Origin: Pseudorasbora parva
Taxonomy: Eukaryota; Chordata; Actinopteri; Cypriniformes; Gobionidae
Reading direction: 5' to 3'
Assembly: GCF_024679245.1 (NCBI RefSeq)
Contig: NC_090173.1
Coordinates: forward strand, 53,820,806-53,884,805
Length of the DNA stretch: 64,000 bases
The position numbers and the translations under genes were made by a program. Under the pieces are notes generated by a model. It was given only the letters and a program-made list of their open reading frames with translations. It did not search any database and was not told where the DNA came from. Shown here one piece after another: positions 12,595 to 23,929 of this stretch. Each line of letters opens with the position of its first letter. Position 1 is the first letter of the stretch.

Positions 12595-12870
12595 TATGGC
12601 CATTCCAGGAAAGCTATGTCAAGATTCATCAGCTCAAACTGTGAAGAAATATTTGGGAGGGAGCATGAAGAATGATTTTCACACATGAATTGAGTCCAGA
12701 TCTTACATTCACTGAAAGTCTTTGGGATGTGCTGGAGGAGACTTGACACAGGGTTGGACTCTTGCATTGGCAATACAATACCTTGACCAAAAACTGATGC
12801 ACCTCTTGATGGAAACAGATATAGTGATGATATTTCCACCAAGATCTTGTATTGACAACATCCAGGACTT
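12595..12870 (+). mobile_element. Fossil of a Tc1/mariner-type transposase 3' part
   Basis: The stretch has the order of a known fish DNA-transposon end: a CAGCTCAAACTGTGAAGAA block, a CACACATGAATTG block, then GAAAGTCTTTGGGATGTGCT followed by GGAGGAGACTT. The last corresponds to the transposase segment that encodes ENLWDVLE-like residues after the SDLNPIE motif. The frame is broken in several places. The family match is from memory and only moderately sure. Confidence 0.4.
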
Positions 12871-14358
12871 TGCAAATTAAGACCTGTTTTCAAAATCTTG
12901 AGTTTAAGCGGTGCCTAAAGTTGTGCTGAAGCAGGATGGATATAAACTTGGCAGGACAGTTGGTCCCCAAGGGCACTTTTGAAGACTTCTGGCTTTTGTC
13001 ACATTTTAACAAAAGCCCATGATCTTCAGTTCTCTAGAAATGGAGGTCGCTCCTCCAGTTTGTGAGGTTTTCCAACCATGTCAGGCAAAGTATCACAATC
13101 CTCAACAAGCCCCACTATTTTGGACAAGTTACATACCAAAGATTTTCTTGCACTAGCCTTATAAGCATCTACATTTAAGCATGAGTATTGCATTCCTTAG
13201 TAGGTAAACTTTTTAAAGAGGACTTCTGTGAAATGGGTAAAATGCTCTCATACAGGAAGTTACTAATCTTATCTTATATGACATTACAGCCCTTTGCATA
13301 TCTGCCAGCATTGCTTAATATAAAGCCAAAACGAGCACTGCAACATCCTGCTTACAACAGCTTGCTAAAATAGCATTGCAAAATTGAGTTCACGGAAACT
13401 GAAAAGCGGATGACATCATGCGTATTATCATTATCCTAAATAAGGAACAATTTGCATAACTTGTAAAACGGTGGAAAAACTATTTATACTTCAGAACAGG
13501 TAGACGTTGACGTTACCTGTCGGCACCTGTTTCACGATTCCATTGAATTTTGGATGCTGTTTTGGTTGGAGGTTTTGGTACACTTGAAACAGCTAATGTT
13601 CCCACATTGTATTATAAAATATGTAGACGGTGTTTTCCCTCTAAAAGCCCTGCTATGTGTTCCTGATTCAGATTAAATTCAGGGGAAATGATGGTGAAAA
13701 TACCAGACAGACAGGTCAAAAGGTCTGAGGTGTTTTAGTTCTTCATCGGAGCTCTGTTGTTTTGATCTGAAAGAGAGATAAAGAGCTCGCAGGAATCCCC
13801 GGCCCTCCAGTGGAACTGCCACAACAGAGTCCTTACTCATCTGAGAGAACATTGCTATTTTAAAAGCCAGAAAAACGAATGATAGCTTGGGGCAGACAAC
13901 CGCATCAGCTGGTTTGGATGGAAGGAGTTTCGCAGAATTAGCAGTGAGGACATTCAGTACATTATTAGATGGCAGTCATGCATTGCTATTACGTAATGAG
14001 TAGACCACACCACACTTCACCTCACGACACGACTGAGCATTTACACGGCACTGGAGTTTCACATTTCACATAATGATGATTGATTGACTTTTATTATCCC
14101 CAACGAAATTCATCATGAACACATACAAAACATGTAAACACATGTAAACACATGTAAAAAAAAAAAAATACAATAAAAAAATACTTAACAATACACATCA
14201 CTACACACACGCACACACATTACCTGCAATACATCTCATTGCACAAATCAATTTGGTAATTAAATTGTTATTTTACATTGTTAACTCTTTCCTCACCAGT
14301 GTTTTGTTGTTGTTGTTGTTGTTATAGTTTTTTTTTAAGTTGGCTGATTTGAAAAACT
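12871..14358. other. Intergenic, nothing recognised
   Basis: Low-complexity patches occur (A-rich at 14155-14180, a TTG repeat at 14300-14325). There is a short threefold repeat of ACATGTAAACAC at 14130-14156. No ORF is persuasive. Confidence 0.45.
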
Positions 14359-15457
14359 AAGGCTACACTATCCGGATAAATTTAAAAACTGAGTTTTCGT
14401 CTAAAAACGCTCCGCGTCCACACTATCATTTTCAATTGTTTTCCAAAAAATGTTCATCTACACTGAAACGTCTGAAAACGCTTACATCCCCGTACTGCGC
14501 ATGAGCAAACCCAAGACGCTTCGACTTGCGTCATTTCCGCTACTCGTTTATTTACTGGTTGATTGAAATTTTGCGGCAATGTCGAGAAAAGGCACTGAGT
14601 TTTTTAACAGTATGTACAAACTGACATTAAAGGTCCCGTTCTTCGCGTGTGTTCGAAGCTTTGATTATGTTTACAGTGTGCAATATAACATGAGTTCATG
14701 TTTCGCGTGTAAAAAACAGTATATTTCACACAATTGACTTATCTGTACAGCGCTGTTTCCTCTGTCCTAAAAACGGCCTGATGATTTCCTTGTTCTATGA
14801 AGTCCCTCCTTCAGAAACACGTAACGAGTTCTGATTGGGCCAGCGCTTCCCGTGTTGTGATTGGACAGCAGCTTAGAGCACTTTGCCCGGAAAGGTCCTG
14901 CCTCTTACCATAACGGGGAGATGCAAGCGCTGAATGCGCGTTCTTCTCCACGTGGGAGAGCAACGAGACCACGCCCCCTATTTTGCGTGTCCTTGTGGGC
15001 GGAGGGTTAGTCAACAAACGGGTCTAGTGACGTCATTCCTGAAGGAAGTGCAGCGGTGTAGTCCAAACCGGCCGTTCGCTGTAGGCTTTGAAAGGGAACC
15101 TCTCTTAAATAAAATATCTCGCTTGCCATTAAACCTTGAGCTTTATAATTTTACAGGTATTATTTATGCTCTAACAGCAACATTTCACACTAACTAAAGT
15201 TTGAAAGATGGAATCGTGAAGAAAGGGACCTTTAATATTTAACAAGGCTGTCAAAACAGAAAGCATACAAAACAACTGCTGTACAATGTCGTTCACCATC
15301 TTAGCTGAATTGGTCATATGACTGCATCACATGGCTAAAAATGCGTCATCGTACGTTTTCATTGACTTAAAACGCTGTCTCAGTGTGGACGGAAGGCCAA
15401 AACGGAGAGAAAAATATACGTTTTCAAATGAGAACATATTAGTGTGGACATGGCCTA
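14359..15457. mobile_element. TAAGGCTACACT / AGTGTGGACATGGCCTA element (host of a nested insertion)
   Basis: The left part (TAAGGCTACACTATCC, AAAACGCTCCGCGTCCACAC) and the right part (TGTGGACGGAAGGCCAAAAC, AGTGTGGACATGGCCTA) are inverted and complementary in plan. This matches an abundant cyprinid repeat whose ends read TTAGGCCATGTCCACACTAA. The element is split by the insertion at 14631-15231. No target duplication was identified. Confidence 0.6.
14631..15231. mobile_element. 601-bp TTAA-flanked MITE (piggyBac type)
   Basis: TTAA at 14627-14630 and 15232-15235 flanks inverted termini AGGTCCCGTTCTTC and GAAGAAAGGGACCT. A TTAA target duplication is the hallmark of piggyBac-type integration. 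The interior is non-coding; ORFs of 68 and 87 codons on opposite strands overlap and have no domain. It lies inside the 14359-15457 element. Confidence 0.75.
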
Positions 15458-16956
15458 AAATGAATGATATTCAAATGAATCTCATTAAGAAGAACCACCC
15501 CTAATCCCGCCCCTAAACCTACCCTTCAGATCACACGAAAGCATATGAATAAGATTGTCAATGAGCCACCAATTCAGCAAAATGTAAAATAGTTATGAAC
15601 TGTAGTGAGAATGTGTTGAATAAACTGACTATGGAAATAAAGTGTTACCTGTTTTATAATTTCTAACCGAGTTATCTGTAAAAAGTCTGCTTGTACTATC
15701 TTTCTTTAAAATACCACTTACTTCATTATTCTGGCATTTACACCAATGGCCTTTGGTCATTAATAAAGGGAACCAAGTTAAAAATGTCCCTATGAATAAA
15801 TAGATGACATTTGTGGTTTAAAGGGATTGGAGTTTCCATGTGCTTGTAGTTACACAGAAAAGGGAAAAGGCTCACGTGTGTGCATGTGACACCATGATCA
15901 ATTACATTATAAACCCAACGAAACAAAGAAAAGGTCAAAGTATTTTATGGCCTTTGTTTCATTTTCAACACAAGCAGGCCGGACAGTTTCTGCTTACTGT
16001 AAAAGTGCGTACAGCAAAGCAAAGAGGTTGAAGTAGAAAGTGAAAAAGGAAATAAGATAAAGGGGTTGAAAAGGTGATTCACAGGGATTCTCAAAGTCTA
16101 AAGTTTTATTGAATATCCTTACTTTGTATGATCATTCAATGTGATGTTTCTCATGTAAAGGGTGTATTGTGTGTAAAAACTATTACATAATGTAATTTCT
16201 GGTGACTTTATTAACACAGCTCATTAAAACATGGAATAATTAAACAGCCTTTCAGCTTTTCCTCGCAATATACATTAATATTTGATTTTGTGCTTCAAAT
16301 CCAACCTTAATCGAGTCAAACAAAACAGCTGAACACATAAAACTCAGACAATAAAAGAGGATAGCACTGAGTCTTGTGACTTTCACACTTCTTTAAGCAA
16401 TTGCCCTCTAGTGCTTCTCAGATGCTACTGTTAATCTGTCTTCATCCTTTATTCAAACATAAATCAGATAGGTTGTATATAATGACATATACAACATTTA
16501 ATAAATGCTTTACTTGGTTTTACATTTACCAAAATGTTAAAAAACTCTTTGCATAATTGCAGTGTGGTGTGATGAAACATAACCAATCCCTCAGCTCAGC
16601 TTCTTCAAACACTGAACAGCACAGAAGAAATGGCAACATTATAATGCATCCTGCATTTTTTCGGTGTGAGATAAACGTCTGTCTAGCGCCTGCTACAGAC
16701 TATCCTGCTATCCTAAATGGATCTAGTAAATTGGGTACGACATGTATGTAGACCTGGTGATGATGCCTATTGAAGCATGGGCTATGACGCAAGATATGCT
16801 GCATTTCAGAGAGCTCGAAATTTGGATTTTCCCACCTCATTCACGGAAATTACATCTGGAGTGCCACTCAAAGTCAGGCCCCGATCTCAGCGAGATGCAT
16901 CATTTGATGTTATTTCCAAGATGTCTGTATGTCCTGCTTCCAATGAGCATAAACGT
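15458..16956. other. Intergenic, nothing recognised
   Basis: ORFs of 60-80 codons (15840, 16557 and 16742 plus) have no domains or splice context. No repeat boundary is clear. Confidence 0.45.
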
Positions 16957-17108
16957 TAGGGCTGTCAAAATTGCTCAAAAATGACGTTCGAATATTTACT
17001 CTAAAACAAACACGAATATCTGAACTATTTGAACATATGGTTGCGCATTTTGTCAATGACGCGCATTATGTCATTAACAGGACAAATTAATACAAAGAGA
17101 CATAACTA

Positions 17109-18843
17109 CACAGCAAAAACTCCAGTGTTAAATTAACTCTCCTGAGAGTACATGTGAGACCACACTCAAAAGTGTTAAAGTGTTAAAATAAGAGTGTTAA
17201 AGTAACACTGAAGCAGTGTTAAAGTTAATAAGATAATTAACTGATTATTGGCAATTATTGAAGATACCTGATGATAACAAGCAGAATCACCAAATGAGAA
17301 CATCACAATTCACAAGTGGACATATTTTCCATTTGTAATTGCAAAGCAACTCACAGACAAAGTGTGTTTATCCAAAAATCATAAAAACAAAATTAACAGT
17401 TAATTAGATGTTGAGGATTTATGGTTCATTTGAAGTCACCATTGTGGAGGGAAGTGTTTGCTTTAGTTGGGCTCTTGGTCCCCGTACGTGTGTTAGCGTT
17501 TCTGAGGCTGATGTAACTGTGTGTGTGTGAAACACAAGAGTTGTGGCTGAGAAAGCAAAGCTAAAGTGACATCAGGTGTTGTCAGCTCCTTGTTGATGAT
17601 AACTAAATCATCAGAAAGTGTGCATCTGATATTATGTTTTTATTTGGTTTAATAGTAATTTGTTTATAGCCTCTGCAGTATTGGCACCAATAGCCTTATC
17701 CTGAAGGATAATAAAGTACATACACCCAATGTTTTAAGAAAATATTTCCCATGATCACACACAGACATCAAGGTTTGGCCTATGTTTCACAACAACGGTG
17801 ACAAAAAAACGCTTCCTGCTGCAATGCATGATGGGTGGCTTCGTAGTACAAAACTGATGCTTGATTGTCACCATTGTTGTGAATCATAGGCCAAATCTTG
17901 ATATCTGTGTGTGACCATGGGAAATATTTTCTTAAAACATTGGGTACACATACTTTTTTTCTCATCCGTCAGGATAGGTGATCTTTTTATTGCTATTGGT
18001 GCCAATAATGCAGATTCACAAGATTATAGAGGCTATAAACAAATAACTATTGTGTCAAACAAGAACACAAAAAACGACATCAGATGCTCAATTTCTGATG
18101 ATTTAGTTATCATCAACAAGGAGCTGACAACATCTGATGTCACATTAGCTTTGCTTTCTCAGCCACAACTCTTGTGTTTCACACACACACAGTTACAGCA
18201 GCCTAAGAAACGCTAACACACGTACGAGGACCAAGAGCCCAACTAAAGCAAACGCTTCCCTCCACAATGGTGACTTCAAATGAATCATAAATCATCAACA
18301 TCTAAACCTCTGTTAATTCTCAGTAAGAGCTTCTGTAGACGTCTGACTCTGACAGAAATAGTCAAAGTGTGTCTTATATCTGTGATTAAGGGCAGCACAG
18401 TGTCTCAGTGGGAAACACTGGCTCCTCACAATAAGAAGATCCTGGATTGAATCCTGAGCCAGAGAGTCTTTCCTTCAGGTCTGGTTTCTCTCATGATCCA
18501 AAAATGTGTGAATTACAGATGATAAGTTGTCTAAAGTGTCTAAAGGTGTGAGTGAAATTTCTTTTATTTTTATGATTTTCGGACAAACACACACTGTCTG
18601 AGTTGCTTTGCAATTACAAATGGAAAATATGTCCACTTGTGAATTGTGATGTTCTCATTTGGTGATTCTGCTTGTTATCATCAGGTATCTTCAATAATTG
18701 CCAATAATCAGTTAATTATCTTATTAACTTTAACACTGCTTCAGTGTTACTTTAACACTCTTATTTTAACACTTTAACACTCTTGAGTGTGGTCTCACAT
18801 GTACTCTCAGGAGAGTTAATTTAACACTGGAGTTTTTGCTGTG
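17109..18843. mobile_element. 1.7-kb palindromic (foldback) element with TA target duplication
   Basis: TA flanks both ends (17107-17108 and 18844-18845). CACAGCAAAAACTCCAGTGT at the left is matched by its reverse complement ACACTGGAGTTTTTGCTGTG at the right. The inverted similarity runs through almost the whole element, with arms meeting near 17830-17860. The right arm is longer because of a SINE and adjoining sequence. There is no transposase ORF. Related fragments occur at 35693-36026, 37558-37635, 39030-39160, 59870-59960 and about 63540-63605. Confidence 0.85.
18390..18556 (+). mobile_element. Decayed DANA/HE1-type tRNA-derived SINE
   Basis: GGCAGCACAGTGTCTCAGTG (A-box region) and CCTGGATTGAATCCTG (B-box region) match the tRNA-like head of the zebrafish-type DANA/HE1 SINE in position and order. 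The later GTCTGGTTTCTCTCATGATC and TGTCTAAAGGTGTGAGTG parts correspond to its body. It lies in the right arm of the palindrome and has no counterpart in the left arm, so it probably inserted after the palindrome formed. Confidence 0.65.
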
Positions 18844-19207
18844 TACTTAGGTAGTCTATTTAAGTTAAGTTTTTTTTTGTTTTTGTTTTTTTCTCGAATA
18901 TTATTTTTCACCTTCGAAATTCATTTTTTAAAAACTATTCGAATATATATTCAAATTTATATTATTCGTTGATAGCCCTAATAAACATAAAACAAACTTT
19001 AACAATAGACAGTTTATGTTTATAATACCTTCGTCTTTGCTTACCGTGAGCTATTTTCAAAGTGATTTCATGTCGTTTTTATTCAGTTTTTGCCCTAATA
19101 TGTCGTGGCTACATCATGTGGTCAACTAGAACATGACCTCTGATTGCCTAGAGGTTTGAAGTGAACACCATTTCATGTTGCATTTTGATTGGCTAGTCAG
19201 TGCGCAA

Positions 19208-19920
19208 CCGGTCCTACTCAACCCACTCTGAGAGGGATTTGAACTGGGGTCTCTGGCGTGAGAGGAGGGCACTAACAAGGACGCTAAAGACTGCAGCTGT
19301 TAGCACGCCTCTTGAGACCAGGGGAGTGAGGTTCACACACACAGCTCTTACTGGCCTACTTTCACTACACTCACTCCCCCTAAACCTCACTCCTATCCGG
19401 GTCACGGCACCAAATGTAGCCGGTCTTACTTAGGATTTGAACTGGGCTCTCTGGCACGGGAGGCAGACATGCTAACAATGAGGCTAAAGACCCCAGCTGC
19501 TAGCATGACTCTTGAGGCCAGGGGAGTGAGGTTCACAGACAGTTCTTACTGGCCTACATCTGTTATACTCACCCCCCTAAACCTCACTCCTATCCGGGTC
19601 ACGGCACCAAATGTAGCCGGTCTTACTCAGGATTTGAACTGGGCTCTCTGGCATGGGAGGCAGACATGCTAACAATGAGGCTAAAGACCCCAGTGCTAGC
19701 ATGACTCTTGAGTCCAGGGGAGTGAGGTTCACACACAGCTCTTATTGGCCTACATCGGTTATACTCACCCTCCTAAATCTCACTCCCATCTGGGTCACGG
19801 CACCAAATGTAGCCAGTCTTACTCAACCCACTCAGAGAGGGATTTGAACTAGGGTCTCTGATGTGGAAGGCAGGTGCTAACAAGGATCCTAAAGACTGTA
19901 GCCGCTAGCATCAGTCGCTA
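19208..19920 (-). repeat. Tandem array of ~197-bp units with tRNA-like and PBS-like motifs
   Basis: At least three and a half head-to-tail units occur, with GGATTTGAACT recurring at 19235, 19433, 19630 and 19840. Read on the minus strand, each unit has GTTAGCATGTCTGCCTCCC followed by a B-box-like AGTTCAAATCC, resembling the anticodon-to-T arm half of tRNA-Gly. TGGTGCCGTGACCCGGAT follows, which differs at one position from the complement of the tRNA-His 3' end plus CCA (plus-strand 19395-19412, 19592-19609; one more change at 19788-19805). Such a motif is what a retroelement primer-binding site would look like. ORFs in the array are not genes. Confidence 0.75.
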
Positions 19921-19964
19921 GCTCTTACATAGATGTAGGTCATAGCAGCAAACACACTGTGAGA

Positions 19965-21816
19965 CAGGGACGTGCACAGGGGGGTTGCTCAGGTTGCCCG
20001 GGCAACTGCCCATATGCCCTTCTCGACTCACGTTGCCCTTCCGAGGTGGAAAAAAATAAATTAAAAAAATCGTACAATGGATGCAGAATTTCACGTAGGC
20101 CTAGATACAAAAAAAAAAAAAAATAGCAAAGCCTCGTTCACTTCCATATTCGGGTACCCGTCCGAAAGTGAAAGTCAAGCAATTGCTTGGGGCACCGAGC
20201 TGGCCTGGGGCCTCAAGACAGCGACAGGTTAAGAATAAAATGCAACGACAAACTGCTTGAGCGCCCCTTTTATAGTCAATGCAGTAAAGTGCAATGACAC
20301 TGTTATCAGAATCCCCCTCAAGGGGGCCCTCTCAGTCGTCGCTGACAACAGCCACCCAACCACGCAATTTCTGCTGCCGGCAAAATACAAAACCTCCTCG
20401 GCGATCATGAAGCGGAATTATGCTTTAGGAAGCCAGAAAAGAAAAAAGAGAAAAAAACAAGATAGTGGTAAGTGAGAAATTACACTATATAAAATAGCTT
20501 TATTTGTACAAAAATGGTGTAATTTTGCAGCAGGTAGGCTAGCAAAAATATGTTTATGTTAGCGTTACCTGCCTGGCAAATGCTGCTTGTAACGAACAGT
20601 TAGTGCAACTTTTTTTTCAAACGGATGGAATACGGTTACTTACTGTATATGTTTTTTTAACGGGATAAGGAAGACGCAGATCTGTTCCAGAATAACTGTT
20701 TATCGTATTTAATGACATAAAATTGCTATAGCTTTGTAATAAGTTTTGATGAAAGTGGCATTGCATGCTATACTAACTATTTTTATGCTATGCATAAATA
20801 ACCTGGAATAGTTAATATAGCATTAACTATTATTTTAAACATTATTTAACCAGAAAGAGGCAGAGGAACATGATTTTTTTTTCATAGCTTATCTTAATGG
20901 GCTAGTGTCGGGATATATGGTAGTAACAGTTTATGCAAATATGATATTATTTTTATAAGTTACCAATGGATCTTGAACAGTTACTTTATTCGGTGTGGCA
21001 ATTTTTACACTGTTGCATTTTGAAGTACAGTATCAGGACAACCCACATGTTTTACTGTTACTGTTTATTAACTATTTAACAGGTATTATAGTCATCTGTT
21101 GCAACTTCATAATAACCATACAGATGATGTTTATAGACAGTTTACAAACCAACTAGTAACCCTTAACAAAGTGTTAGGAATATTTGGTCTGTCTATCTAT
21201 GTAATGTTTATAGATGTTTTAAAAATGGTTTCTTAAAGTTTTACAAACATTTTTTAATCATTACCCGTTTATCTGTAGAAAGTTAGCCATGTCCATTTTG
21301 CTTGGGGCCCCCAAAATCCTTCTAACCGCCTTGGCTGAGCCTGCATGAGCGGCACTAGAAGGAGATTGTCGCGGTTGTTGGGTGAGACTTAACGTTGTCG
21401 GAAAGGTATAACAAACGGACGATCATAAACTGTTGATGGCAGTTAAATTAATATTGTCTTTTTTTATTAGACTATTGATATTGACTGGTTTGAGTTCTTT
21501 ATTGGTATAGGCGATGGAAATGGCCTCAAACGCACCATAATGCAGGAAATCACATCTACAGAATAAAAAAAATTCTTGGGGAAGAAACCCCCAGACCCCC
21601 CTGCAAAAAAATAGCCCCACCTATAATATTTTTCCTGAGCAGAACATAAATACCACTAGGCGGGCATTGAAATAATAATGATAATGGCAATAACAATAAT
21701 ATGTAAGTGGACAGATCATGGGGGGTGGGTGGTTTCGGTTGGGGACCCTTTTTTGGGGAGGGGTCCCTTTTTTAGGTCAGAGCAACTGCCCCTCAAAAAT
21801 CCTGTGCACGTCCCTG
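19965..21816 (+). mobile_element. hAT element with exact 8-bp target duplication
   Basis: CTGTGAGA is repeated exactly at 19957-19964 and 21817-21824. The termini CAGGGACGTGCACAGG and CCTGTGCACGTCCCTG are perfect 16-bp inverted repeats beginning with CAG, typical of hAT. At 1852 bp it is too short for an autonomous copy. It keeps what looks like a first transposase exon (20407-20467, MKRNYALGSQKRKKRKKQD...) ending at a consensus donor (GTG|GTAAGT). That basic start resembles the N terminus of fish hAT transposases with a TTF-type zinc finger. No catalytic domain remains. Confidence 0.85.
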
Positions 21817-23890
<2,074 letters not shown>

Positions 23891-23894
23891 TAAT

Positions 23895-23916
23895 GTCACG
23901 TGACCCCATGACGTCA
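23895..23916. promoter_or_regulatory. Palindromic E-box plus consensus CRE
   Basis: GTCACGTGAC (23895-23904) is a perfect 10-bp palindrome with a USF/MITF-type CACGTG core, and TGACGTCA (23909-23916) is a consensus cAMP-response element 4 bp further on. They lie just upstream of the inferred first exon of the PB1-like locus. The promoter role is inferred from position and motif quality. Confidence 0.5.
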
Positions 23917-23929
23917 CATCAACGAACTC

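Larger units (their letters stand above)
16957..18980. mobile_element. hAT-like element, outer shell of a three-level nest
   Basis: The termini TAGGGCTGTCAA (16957) and TTGATAGCCCTA (ending 18980) are inverted. The flanking octamers are ATAAACGT (16949-16956) and ATAAACAT (18981-18988), 7 of 8 identical, as expected for an aged hAT 8-bp duplication. Subterminal CGAATAT/TTCGAATA motifs occur at both ends. Most of the interior is the palindrome at 17109-18843. Confidence 0.7.

Noticed and set aside
19395..19805. Endogenous retrovirus at the PBS-like motifs
   Set aside because: No gag, pol or env coding sequence and no LTR pair flank the motifs; only the tandem unit is present.
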